NCBI GenBank assembly: GCA_015179125.1
Contig: WHVA01000124.1
Location: 124,001-188,000 of the forward strand
Direction: 5' to 3'
DNA length: 64,000 bases
From: Gautieria morchelliformis
Lineage: Eukaryota; Basidiomycota; Agaricomycetes; Gomphales; Gomphaceae
The notes beneath the pieces were generated by a model. The model saw nothing but the letters and a program-made list of their open reading frames with translations, did no database searches and was not told the DNA's origin. A program made the translations under genes and the position numbers. Positions 12,045-21,298 of this stretch are shown in pieces (positions within the stretch are counted from its first letter, which is position 1; the number at the start of each line of letters is the position of its first letter).

Positions 12045-12053
12045 TCAAAAATG

Positions 12054-12268
12054 TGTAAAGGGTGTTGATCTTAGAACCTTGTATCACAAGGGCACTACAG
12101 AACTTGACCAATGAGTGGTATTCTGAATGCTATGTAGTGACAGGTAAGAGTAAGATGCGATGGGGACCGCTGGCCGGTTCCCACGCATAAACTATACAGT
12201 GGGTCCCTAAGGGGCCCACTGGGATTATGTAATAACTATTGTACATGTAGATACACAGGTTATTTACA
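12054..12268 (-). repeat. 5' LTR of the 9.55 kb gypsy element
   Basis: 215 bp, TGTAAA...TTTACA, nearly identical to 2714-2928. The ATAGA target duplication follows at 12269-12273. Transcription would start in this LTR and run leftwards on the minus strand. Confidence 0.95.
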
Positions 12269-12381
12269 ATAGAAGAGGAGTGGTCGAAGGGAAGGTCGAA
12301 CTCAGGCAAACATGCAGGAGGTGCGGTGAAAGGGGAAGTGGAGATAGCGGGGCAAGGGAAATAAATAGATGGGTCATGACA
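12269..12381 (+). mobile_element. Solo LTR, ~1 kb family (right part)
   Basis: Continues the LTR broken at 2713. It ends in GGGTCATGACA, exactly as the copy at 48547-49518, and is followed by the CTGAG target duplication at 12382-12386. Confidence 0.88.
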
Positions 12382-12386
12382 CTGAG

Positions 12387-12689
12387 GTCCAGGCTGATTT
12401 CCTGAACCTTTGGCTTTAGGAATTATGCTGGAATGGTGCCAAGGTCATGGGTCGAGACATGCATGTTAGGTGAGTGCCAGGGAGGTGTGGACTTGTGTCT
12501 GGAGTGGAGTGGGCATCCCTGACTTCAACCAGGGGCATGAGGTATATAGGTAGTGTGCTGGCAGCAGAGGTCCTCAACTTTTAACTTTTCCTCTTTGGAT
12601 CCTCCTCTGCCAGGTGAGTTGTATGTCATTTAGATAGTTCTTATCACTAAGTGCAAGTCATTGTTTGTTTACTGCAACCTACAGTAACA
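12387..12689 (+). repeat. Possible right part of an outer LTR (470-490 bp family)
   Basis: Carries the CTCTTTGGATCC...CTGCCAGGTGAG motif that other members of this LTR family have near their 3' end, and ends CTACAGTAACA. It pairs with 1732-1788. The divergence is high. Confidence 0.35.
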
Positions 12690-12711
12690 AATGGTGAAAA
12701 AAGAGGAAATC

Positions 12712-13432
12712 TGTTATGTATTGGAAATCATGGAGAATGGAACTAAAAGGACAGTGGCTTCAACTTATGTGTTGCGCCCCCAATGAACTATCATCCTAGG
12801 TGTTTCGGGACTGAGTACCGGAGGCTGGAAGAGGTGGAGGTAGGGAGGATTCGGTAGTTGAGCTTAGTCGAAAGGTCAGAGGTTGGAGAGCAGAGGTCAG
12901 AAGAAGTGGAAGACAGAGTGTCGTAAGGCAGAGAGACAGAGGACTTTCCAAACTCGCTGTGCTAAGAACAGGAGACAATGTGAGGGGATCCATGTATTGA
13001 AGTTGATTATCTGATTGCAGAAACAGAGAGCATACATGAGCGGGTTTTATACAAAAAGCTGGATCAATGAGTAATAGGGCAAGACTAAGCAATTCTGGTG
13101 GGAATGGAGGTAACTATAACAAACGGAGTAAGTAACTAATATGGAACAAGAGAACTACAAGGGGGTGCAGGGTAGAGTCAAGAACAATGGGCAAAAGAAG
13201 AAGGAGTACGTGAGTCTAATGGACAGTGCAACAAACAGAGTTCCTGATGGACCAGAACTAGTGTCTTGCTGTGCTAAGGGTCGAGTATGGAGGGATGATG
13301 AATAGAGTCAAACAGGGGTTTGAAGAACAAGGGGTCAGGGTCAAGGGTTGCGGAGGTTGTGGAAAGAGAGTCAGAGGTGATATGGAAGTGTTGCGGAGGT
13401 GGCGGAGATGGTTAAATGGTATGATTGTAACA
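12712..13432 (-). repeat. 3' LTR (721 bp) of the deleted gypsy element
   Basis: TGTTATGTATTGG...ATGATTGTAACA. It matches 19401-20115 at roughly four of five positions by eye, so this insertion is older than the 9.55 kb element. A minus-strand purine run GAAGGGGAGA (13436-13445) next to it is the likely polypurine tract. Confidence 0.85.
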
Positions 13433-13460
13433 GTATCTCCCCTTCAAGGTCGAGCCCCAC

Positions 13461-13779
13461 TGTAAGGGCAACCTTACCTGCTTGTGGAAAGTCACACAGA
13501 GCACTGATAAGGGGGATCCAAAGATATATAAGACACTACTCAGTACTACATAGGCAACCTACACACCTGATAAGGGGGAGCCAAAGAGAATAGGGTGAGG
13601 ATCCCCTTACCTAAGCAACTAACCATACGGCTACTGAGCAGGCCAGACTACTGGATGTGAACATGGGTGGGGGAGCATGGAACTCAAATTTAAGAGAAGG
13701 GAGAAACAGGTGAGGACAAGCAGGTGAGGAAGGCAGAAGATAAAGGAAATAAGAGAAACCACTGGGCTGTCCCCTGACA
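13461..13779 (-). repeat. LTR fragment of the 470-490 bp family
   Basis: Reads as the reverse complement of the family ends: starts TGTAAGGGCAACC and ends CCCCTGACA. The doubled GATAAGGGGGATCC/GATAAGGGGGAGCC motif is the complement of the family's CCCCTTGTCAG doublet. It is only 319 bp, lacks the minisatellite, and the flanks CCCAC/CCTGC do not match. Confidence 0.7.
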
Positions 13780-13852
13780 CCTGCGAGACTGGATGCTGGG
13801 TCATGTGACATGGAACAATAATGCCGGAGTTTGAAAGATAGGCAGAACATGC

Positions 13853-14873
13853 GTGAACTATCATTCTACCACCATGTCATTAGTTAACCTCTCCGAACTT
13901 TCTTCTGAAGATCTTGAGAAACTCCTGGAACAGCGGAAGGAGGCAGAGTGGAAGGAGTGTGAAGAACAAGAGCATGAAGAGTGCGAAAACAACACCTGGA
14001 ACAGGAGCGCAAAGACCTTGAAGAGCACGAACGTCTGGAGTGTGAATGTGAGCTTGAATGCATAGAGCATGAGTGGGAAGAGTGTGAAGCCGAGGAGGCT
14101 GTGGAAAAACTTGTGGAAGAGCAAGCGGCAGCAGACAAGGCAGCAGCAGAGAAGGCTGCCATGGAAAAGGCAGCTGTGGCAGAAAGGGAACTTGCAGCTG
14201 TAAAGGTACATCTGGGGTTTCATCTGGCAAAAATAGGCTGACCATTGAACAGGGAAAATTTGCTAATGGGGAGGAGATCTCCTTGCAGAGTGGGTCTCCA
14301 TCAGGAGATTCTCCAGAAGAAACTCCTAAGCCCAAGAACAAGGGAAAAGGGAAGGTTACCATGGAATGGCAAGTGGCTCAGGTGGAGAAGAACCACCAGA
14401 AGGAAGCACACAGGGCGGGGATGAAGAGGTCAGCACTGGAGGACGAGGAGCTGCGGATGGCGAGTTGCCAAGGCTGCCTCACAAGGGGTTTGCTGTGTGT
14501 TTGGGACTTGTCCGGTATGGATATGGCTTGTAACCGGTGCAAGGAGGGGAAGCAGGCATGTGTCATCGATGGGCTAAAGGCCTGGGTGTCAGTGAAGGAG
14601 GAAAACTGGAGGGTCGGAAATCGACTCGGAAGGTCCCTCGCAAGGGCCAGGAGACTGCTATCCAGGGCGGCCAAGGTGAAAGAAGTTCCAGAGGGGGCGG
14701 AAGCCAGTGGGAGTGGAATGACCAGAGAGGAGTGGATGGCGAATCCACACTTGAATATCGTGAGGTTGCTCTGGGGGTTGCTCCAACAGGGGGAGCAAAT
14801 GCTGTGCATGCAGCATCATTTTTACACCATGGTTGAAGATTGGCTGGGGGCCTTTGAGGACCACCTGAGTTGA
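13853..14873 (+). CDS. Coiled-coil, cysteine-rich protein antisense within the gypsy element (frameshifted)
   Basis: I do not recognise the family. An ATG at 13853 opens an acidic, Glu-rich coiled coil (MSLVNLSELSSEDLEKLLEQ). A one-base indel near 13985 shifts the frame, and the coil continues to an Ala/Lys/Glu helix. A plausible GT-AG intron (14206-14288, 83 bp) keeps frame into the second part, which has a Cys cluster (CQGCLTRGLLCV...CNRCKEGKQACV) followed by a basic stretch. This resembles a CxxC...C/CxxC...C fungal zinc-cluster layout and suggests nucleic-acid binding. The end is at 14873. It lies on the strand opposite to gag-pol, between chromodomain and 3' LTR. It could be an antisense accessory gene of the element family or a gene from another element. 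Confidence 0.6.
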
Positions 14874-15163
14874 GTGGATGCAGGAAAGGGAGGACTGGGA
14901 GGTGGCTGTGGAGGTGTCGGAGGGTGAGGTGGAGGATGTTGTGAGGTTTGTGGTGGAGCACGGGGTGAGGGGGGTTGAGGAAGAGCTGGAGGAGGACTGG
15001 GTTGGTTTTGGTGACAACATGATGGAAGATGACTAGGGGTCAGAAATGACTTGTAAAATAATTTCTTGGAGTGCTGGAAATAAATTAGTGAATCTCATAA
15101 TTGAAATTAACTTGGTGACTTAAGGAATGAAACGCAGAGTAAGAGTGTCGTGTTGGAATTGAC

Positions 15164-16539
15164 TTAGTGTGTGGGAAGGGGTCCAGGCTTTGCAGGATAT
15201 GTTTTGTGGAAATCAGAGACGAGTTCGGAGGCATGGTCGAGTTCCGTAGTGGAAATCCAGGAAGTCTCTTTGTTGGTGTTTTCATAGCCTGCCCACTTGA
15301 CTAGGTACTGGAGTTGACAATGGTATTGCTTGTTGAGCTTGGAGTTGAGAATTTCTGAAATCTCATATTCCAGTTCTCCATTGATAATGACTTGTGGAGG
15401 TGGAGGTTGTTCACAATTCAGAATAGTGTTCAGGACTGAGGGTTCAAGCATGGAGACATGGAACACTGGATGTACTGTGTGCATATTGTCAGGAAGTCTT
15501 AGAGTGAAAGAACAACTGCCGGCCTTGGCGATGATTTCATAAGGACCAAGGTATTTATCAGAGAGCTTCTTCAAAGGGCGAGTTGTGCGGAAGTTTTCTG
15601 TTTTGACAAAGACTGTATCACCTATTTCTAATGCAGGTTGCGGAAGACATTTCGGATCTGCAGAAGTTTGATATCTCTTCTGGGCAGTGGAAATGTTCTC
15701 TCAGAGGTGTTGGTGAAGGTTGTTGAGTTCCACAATGAAGTCTTGGGCTCTGGCAGAGGTGAGGTTGCATTCTGGGTGGATGGCGAGATTTGAGTGATAG
15801 CCTTTGTTGGCATAAAAGGGTGAAATTCCGGTGGTGGCAGAAGGCGCATTGTTGTAAGCAAATTCCACATGCGGAAGAAGGTCGGACCAGTTGTTGTGTT
15901 GGTAGTTGCAATAGACATGGAGGTACTGCTACAGGGTCTGATTAGTACGTTCCGTTTGGTTGTCACCTTCAGGATTATAGCCAGAATTGAAGTGGAGTTT
16001 CATGTCGAGAGCCTTGCCTAATGTGCAGAAAAAGGAGGACATGAATTCTGATCCCCAGTCGGAGGTGACATGGGAGGGGATTCCATGCTTGGAAAATACA
16101 TGGAGCACAAAGAGCTGTGCGGAAGTGATGGTGTCATAAGTTGGACTAAATATAGACTGCTTGGTAATGCGGTCAGCAATAACTAGAATGGTATCATAGC
16201 CAGATGACTTGGGAATTTTCTCGATGAAGTCCATGGATATCAAATTCCAGGGTTGTTCCGGGATCGGAAGTTGCTTCAGGAGGCCATAGGGTTTGTGACA
16301 TTGAGGCTTGGCATGCATACAGGTGTTGCATGACTTGCAGTAGTCTTGGACCATCGTGCGGAGGAGTGGCCAAGTGTAGGTGCATCAGATGATGCCGAGG
16401 GTCTTGTTTTATCCTTGGTGTCCTGAGAGTGGATGATAGTGGCTTTGCTGAAGGATGTGGAGTCGTAGATCATTGATATCCGGATGGACTCTTTGTCTGC
16501 TGGGCTGATCCCACACAATCTATGGTTAGGGCGTCCCAT
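15164..16539 (-). pseudogene. pol: Integrase and chromodomain of the deleted gypsy element
   Basis: The zinc-finger part CKSCNTCMHAKPQCHKP and the core (SMDFIEKIPKSSGYDTILV, TSDWGSEFMSSFFC, NPEGDNQTERTNQTL) are read at 16354-15929, giving the D, D, E catalytic residues. The 15966-15620 stretch is broken by frameshifts. A C-terminal GPYEI domain and a chromodomain (EYEISEILNSKL...LQYLVKWAGYENTNKETSW) follow at 15574-15164. The chromodomain directs integration to heterochromatin in this clade of Ty3 elements. The upstream edge near 16480 joins LTR-derived sequence. Confidence 0.85.
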
Positions 16540-16823
16540 GAATGCATCCTGGCCATATGAACACCTAAAGGGGTTGTGTCAGGAAGATGATGGGGCCAGT
16601 GATGAACCATCATGCCAGGTAGAGGATGTCAATTGTGTTTGATGGTGTGCCTGCTGGCAAATGATGCAAGCAGAGGTCATTCGTCAAATGTGGCGAATGG
16701 TGAATGGAGCGATCATAGGGGAGGTGTGGTCAGAGGGCAGGGCGAAGCTGAATGAACATGGAGGAGGAGTTGTGAAAGGGAAAACAGGGGTAGCTGGGTA
16801 CAAGAAATATATGAGTCATGACA
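16477..16823 (+). repeat. Fragment of the ~1 kb LTR family
   Basis: Matches the 3' third of the solo LTR at 48547-49518 (GGACTCTTTGTCTGCTGGG ... ATGAGTCATGACA). It sits where RT and RNase H of the surrounding element are missing. Confidence 0.75.
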
Positions 16824-16827
16824 ATCT

Positions 16828-17060
16828 TGCCATAGGAACATCCAAAGGGGGTTGAGCCGAGGAGGTGATAGGACCAGTGATGAACCATCAAGCCGGTCAA
16901 AGGATGTTGATCGTGCTTTGATGGCGTGGCTATGGCGAATGACACGAGTAGCGAAAATCATTTGGTGAACTGGGCGAAGGGCGATCGGAGTGAACATAGA
17001 GGTGGAGTGATGAAGGGGAGGACAGAGCTACTGGGTATAGGAAATAAACATGTCATGACA
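16828..17060 (+). repeat. Second fragment of the ~1 kb LTR family
   Basis: A shorter, separately diverged copy of the same LTR end (CCATAGGAACATCC ... ATGTCATGACA) in tandem with the preceding fragment. Two tandem LTR tails suggest repeated recombination at this site. Confidence 0.75.
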
Positions 17061-17400
17061 GGATGTAGCCCATGTTGAGGTGTTCATTGCCAAACTCGTG
17101 GAGGGTCTGGAGTTCACTTTGCAAGAGGGAGTAGATTGGTCCGAGGGGTGGAGATGCTCCTTCTTCCAGATCTATCTTTAAATCGTAAGGTCAATGATTG
17201 GCGGGTTTATCGGCTTTGGCCTTGTTGAACATGTCTGGGAAGTTGCGATATTCTTCTGGGACTAGGATCATGTCAACCTGAGCAGAAGTCAAGGTGGAAT
17301 GAGCCTTGACTGAAGCCAAATTGGAGAGGTGAAGCTGAAAGACAGTTGAATCTTCTTGTCGTTGCAACACGTGGAAAGCGGTGGTGGAAATGAGGGCAAT
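17061..17400 (-). pseudogene. N-terminal stub of reverse transcriptase
   Basis: Minus-strand translation gives VPEEYRNFPDMFNKAKADK and, after one stop, PYDLKIDLEEGASPPLGPIY, the conserved segment before the RT fingers in Ty3 elements. The sequence is cut off by LTR-derived DNA at 17060, so palm and thumb are lost. Confidence 0.8.
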
Positions 17401-17910
17401 TCAAGGAGCTTCAAGCAGAAGGGGGGATGGAGTTGCTAATGAGGGACCGGGGTGCAGAACTGAATCCACTAGTGGAGTTGCAGAAGAGGCTTTAGCCATC
17501 TTTGCAGACGATGTCAGAATAGATGGAAGATGGTCTGGGGTACGAAACTGTATTTGACCCAATGCCCAGTTAATTGATGGATTATATTGGGTGAGCCAAT
17601 TGTGTCCTAGTACAATGGAACAGCTAGCATCTAGCGGAGTAACGAAAAATGTAACTTCATGGGTGTCCCCAGTAGTGAAACGGATGGACAGGTCCACGAC
17701 TTGTGAAATAGGTGTGTTGGATGACCCATCAAAAAGGTGGAGCAGAATTGTTGGGATGTTTTGGGTAGGAAGATTATGCTTGAGAACAAAGTCAGAGTTG
17801 AGGAAACAATGAGTTGAACCAGAGTCTATCAATGCAGTAAAAGGAGGTGCAGAGATTGTGTTGGAGGTGAGCGGCATCAAGAGGGAGTCGGAGGACAAAA
17901 GAGTGGACAT
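17401..17910 (-). CDS. Retropepsin-like protease domain of the deleted gypsy element
   Basis: The catalytic motif FTALIDSGSTHCFLNSDFV is near residues 24-42, and the downstream VLGHNWLTQYNPSINW box is near residue 110. This is the aspartic protease that processes Gag-Pol. The frame is part of a longer polyprotein whose other segments are interrupted. Confidence 0.85.
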   Translation of the reverse strand: MSTLLSSDSLLMPLTSNTISAPPFTALIDSGSTHCFLNSDFVLKHNLPTQNIPTILLHLFDGSSNTPISQVVDLSIRFTTGDTHEVTFFVTPLDASCSIVLGHNWLTQYNPSINWALGQIQFRTPDHLPSILTSSAKMAKASSATPLVDSVLHPGPSLATPSPLLLEAP

Positions 17911-18027
17911 GTTGAGTTGAACCTTGTTAGTTGCACAAATGGGGTCAACACAGCCCTCAGCTCATGTGGAGGCCAGAGGACTGCTGACTATTTTTTGGCA
18001 CTGTAGCAGGAGTCACTTCTGATTTCG

Positions 18028-19324
18028 CTACGTCTTTGCTGCATGGCCCTTGGCCTTTGCAGCGGAAGAAGTTGCTCGGGTGCATTCGCGGGCGACATGA
18101 CCGCCTTTGCCAAAGAAGAGGCAAAGGTTGTTGTCCATATGATGCTGGCTTTCTGCAGGGGTTAGTTTTCCATCCTTCCCAAGTTTGTCAGAAAGGTCGG
18201 GAGTGGTCTTCCATGCTTTGCTGTTAGAACCGGGAGCCTGGTTGTTGTTGCAAGGTGTGGGAGTGGAGTTCCGGTTGCCAGAGCTGGAGCTAGAATTGTT
18301 GTTGTTATTTGTGGGGTTGTTGTTTCCAGAATTGGTCTTCTTTTTGTCTTTATCGGACTTCTTGTTGGAAGACTTGGCGCACTTGCTCTGGGAATTCGCA
18401 AGCAATCTCAGAATGTTGTTCCCAGTAGCATGCATCGATAGATTGCACAAGGTTTTGGAGGTCAGTTAGACTGGTGGGTTTCCCGACGCAGGTGATTTCA
18501 TCCTTGATGTGGGATGGTAGGCCCATGTAAAACTGTTGGTGGAGTGTGGCTTCTCCCCATTGGACTTGAGGAGCGAGCTGCTGGAAAGTGACGATATATT
18601 TAGCTATCTTATGAGTGTCTTTCATACGAAGCTTATCGAGGTTGTTTTCCACATTGGCCTCCATATCAAAGGGTCTGAAATTGTTGCAGAGTTTGGAAAT
18701 GAAATTGGGAAAATCGTCTGCCCAATCAATGATGGCGTAGGGGTCCATAAGGGCTGGCTCGAAATAGTGGAGAGCTGTGCCTCTGAGGTAGGAAAGGGCA
18801 TAATTGACCTTCTTTTCGTTGTCAGAAAAGGCATCAGGATGGTCACCAAAGTTGAGCTGAAGCTGAACCAAAAAGGCTGAAGCTTCTTAGGATCAGAACC
18901 ATTGAATTGGTCGAGTTCGTGAACTTTTGTCTTGGGATGCAGTGCTTGTGCCAGGTGTTGGAGGTGGCTGGCCAGCATGGCAATAGCCTGCGTGAGGTCT
19001 GGAGCTGGAGCGGGTGGAACTGGGTTGGCGGGATTTGGAGGTGGTGGACCGCCTGGAGGACTGCTGGGAGGACTGCTGCCTGGGGTCCTGGAGGTGGTGG
19101 TGGAGGTGGTGCTGGGTGCCTAAATGATGTGGCTGTTTGTTCGCTATTGCTACTTGAGGAGTTTCTGTTGTAGTTGGGATTGCCGGGGTTGACATCAGTA
19201 ACATATTCGATGTGGCCTGGCAGAAGATCATCTGAAAACAGATCGTTGGCTCAAGAGCTGGAGGGTTCTGTGCATCTTGGGGGTGCTGCGGACCTAAGTG
19301 TTCCAAAATAAGAAAGAGCTTCAA
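18028..19324 (-). pseudogene. gag: gag of the deleted gypsy element
   Basis: A proline/serine/histidine-rich N-terminus (19324-18900) leads, after a frame change near 18890, into the capsid-like region (VQLQLNFGDHPDAF, YALSYLRGTALHYFEP, then QFYMGLPSHIKDEI). Further frame changes near 18370 lead to an Asn/Ser-rich tail and a CCHC-like knuckle (CLFFGKGGHVARECT, with Phe in place of the second Cys) near 18090. The missing cysteine and the frameshifts indicate decay. Confidence 0.8.
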
Positions 19325-19400
19325 CAGCTCCTGCCTGAGCTGAAGTAGCTGTAGTATGGGGATGCATAGTGATAGTTATCAGGTGGGAATCGGATAATAC

Positions 19401-20115
19401 TGTTACATATTGGAAATCCTGGAGAATGGATCTGGAAAGGACAGCGACTTCAACTTATGTGTTGTGCCCCTCATGAACTATCGTCCTAGGTATTTCGCAC
19501 TTGAATTCTGGAGATCAGAGGAGGTGGAGGTTGGGAGGATTCGGTAACTGATCTTGGCTGGAGTGTCAAGAGTCTGAGGTCGGAAGAGATGGAAGACAGA
19601 GTATTGAAGGCAGAGAGAGACAGAGTACTTGCAAGACTCACTGTACTAAGAACAGGAGACAATGCGAAGGGATTCACATATTGAAGTCAATTATCCGATT
19701 TCAAAACAGAGGGCATACATGAGGGGGTTTTATACAAAGAGCTGAGACAACAAGTAATAGGGTAGTACTAAGCAAATTCCAGAGAGAGCAGGAATCAGAT
19801 AGACATACAGGGCAAGTAACTAATATGGAACAAGGGGACTACAAGGGGATGCAGGGTAGAGTCAAGAACAATGGGTAAAAGAACAAAGGAACATAAGTCT
19901 AATAGACAGCAGAACAAATGGAAGTCCTGATGAACCGGAAATGGCATCTTGCTGTGCTAAGGGTGGAGAACGGAAGGCTGATGAGTAGTGTTGATCAGGG
20001 GTATTGAAGAACAAGGGGTTGAGGTTGTGGGATGTGGAGGATGCAGAATAGAGTCAGATGTGGTGCGGAAGTGTCCTGGAGGTGGCGGAGATGGTTGGGT
20101 GGCATGGTCGTAACA
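19401..20115 (-). repeat. 5' LTR (715 bp) of the deleted gypsy element
   Basis: TGTTACATATTGG...ATGGTCGTAACA, partner of 12712-13432. Its right end abuts RNase H sequence of another element (20116), at a point inside the conserved 'SQHADL' region. Confidence 0.85.
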
Positions 20116-20508
20116 GGTCTGCATGCTGAGACAGGACACTGGGTTTACCCATGGACCTTCCTGCCTGGTGGTGCAGCTCAAAGTCAAACCAAGACAGGTA
20201 GAGGGACCATCGGGCCTGTCTCTGGTTGAGCTTCTCGGATGCACAGAAGTACTCTAGGTTTTTGTAATCTGTCCAGATTTTGACCCGGCTGTGAGCTCCT
20301 TCTAGGACGTGCCACCACTCTCCTAAGGCTCGGATGATCGCCAGCATCTCTTTGTCATGGATCTCATAATTCCGTTTGATGGGGCTCAGGCTTTTGGAGA
20401 AGTAGGTGATTAGGTGCCACTTCTCATCCTTCTGGGACTGTTGGGACAGGATTCTCATCCTTCTGGGACTGTTGGGACAGGACGGCCCTGGTAGCCACGT
20501 CATCAGTC
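20116..20508 (-). pseudogene. RNase H fragment of another gypsy element
   Basis: Minus-strand translation gives VATRAVLSQQSQKDE, KWHLITYFSKSLSPIKRNYE, IHDKEMLAIIRALGEW and IWTDYKNLEYFCASEKLNQR, the Ty3-type RNase H. A 31 bp tandem duplication (20421-20451 and 20452-20482) breaks the frame. The fragment is cut at one side by the LTR ending at 20115, and at the other it meets a plus-strand RT fragment near 20508. Confidence 0.88.
20421..20482. repeat. 31 bp perfect tandem duplication
   Basis: Two identical units (20421-20451 and 20452-20482) starting TTCTCATCCTTCTGGG. They lie in the RNase H coding stretch. Thirty-one is not a multiple of three, so the duplication itself shifts the frame. Confidence 0.9.
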
Positions 20509-20916
20509 ACCTAAGGAGCAGGTGGAGCTCAATGCATTCCTTGCAGAGAACCTCTGTACTGGGAGGATCCGCCCCTCAAATTCACCTATGGCATCTCTGG
20601 TGTTCTTCATCAAGAAGATGGACAGCTCACTCAGACTCATCCAGGATTGCTGGGCCTTGAATGCAATCACCATCAAGAATTGATACAGTCAAACCTGTCA
20701 TAATATACCTGAGATAACCCCTACTCGGCTACATTCCATAGTTTTGGCTGTCCACCGAGATGTTTCATAAGTAATCTGATCAACTCTGCCATAACCAATA
20801 ATACATGATCAGACAGCGGTATATAACCCATGAATTTTTTAAAATGTATCTATTTTTGGAAAAAATAACACTGAAAGTGCTAAAAAAACTTCACGCGTGC
20901 AAGTGTCTGACCAGAT

Positions 20917-21261
20917 ATGACCGTGCCGCCACTTAAAGTGCTGAAAGCAGGCTTGGCTAAGCTTACTTCCAATGTCAAGCTTCCTAAAAATGATCTAACC
21001 AGTCAACTAAGAAATGAAGAAAAGATCACAGAGGAGGACGAAGCCTGGCTTGATGGCGACGCAAACCTTGTTGATGAGGAGTACCTTATCGAGTTTTTAG
21101 AAAAGGCTTCGAACTACGAGACGGCACTGCAGCAGCTTTCATCAAAACAGAGAGAAGTGGTCAATCAGTTGAAGACACTTGCAGAAAACGATGAGAAAGA
21201 GAAGCTGAATGGAGATAAGACAAATGGTGGGAAAGACTCAAAGAAGCGCAAGCGTGTGTAG
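20917..21261 (+). CDS. Small acidic protein with basic tail, pogo element
   Basis: An intact 114-residue frame starts with ATG 231 bases inside the left terminal repeat. It has an acidic centre (EEDEAWLDGDANLVDEEYL), a predicted helix with heptads (ETALQQLSSKQREVVNQL) and a C-terminal KKRKRV that looks like a nuclear localisation signal. I do not recognise a family. It is open while the following transposase is broken. It could be an accessory DNA-binding protein or a host-derived piece carried by the element. No intron linking it to the transposase is obvious. Confidence 0.55.
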   Translation: MTVPPLKVLKAGLAKLTSNVKLPKNDLTSQLRNEEKITEEDEAWLDGDANLVDEEYLIEFLEKASNYETALQQLSSKQREVVNQLKTLAENDEKEKLNGDKTNGGKDSKKRKRV

Positions 21262-21298
21262 CCTCTATTCTTGATCAAAGAGACTCCAGATACTCAGC

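Larger units (their letters stand above)
2714..12268 (-). mobile_element. Full-length Ty3/gypsy chromovirus, 9555 bp
   Basis: Two 215 bp LTRs (2714-2928, 12054-12268) bound the element, which is flanked by the perfect 5 bp target duplication ATAGA (2709-2713, 12269-12273). The order on the minus strand is 5' LTR, leader, gag with zinc knuckle and protease, pol (RT, RNase H, integrase, chromodomain), an extra ORF, polypurine tract, 3' LTR. The integrase is split by a solo LTR at 5889-6378, and gag, pol and the extra ORF carry stops and frameshifts, so the copy is dead although structurally complete. Confidence 0.96.
12712..20115 (-). mobile_element. Internally deleted Ty3/gypsy element with 715-721 bp LTRs
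   Basis: LTRs at 12712-13432 and 19401-20115 are in the same orientation; both start TGTTA(T/C) and end GTAACA and share long blocks. Between them, on the minus strand, lie gag, protease, a stub of RT, then integrase and chromodomain. RT palm and RNase H are missing and replaced by LTR fragments (16477-17060). The flanks AAATC and GGTCT do not match, so either the element recombined with another copy or its duplication has decayed. An antisense gene and a further LTR lie between chromodomain and 3' LTR. Confidence 0.8.

Noticed and set aside
12712..20115. Claim of a simple insertion with target duplication for this element
   Set aside because: The flanking pentamers AAATC and GGTCT differ and the flanks come from different elements, so a recombinant origin cannot be excluded.
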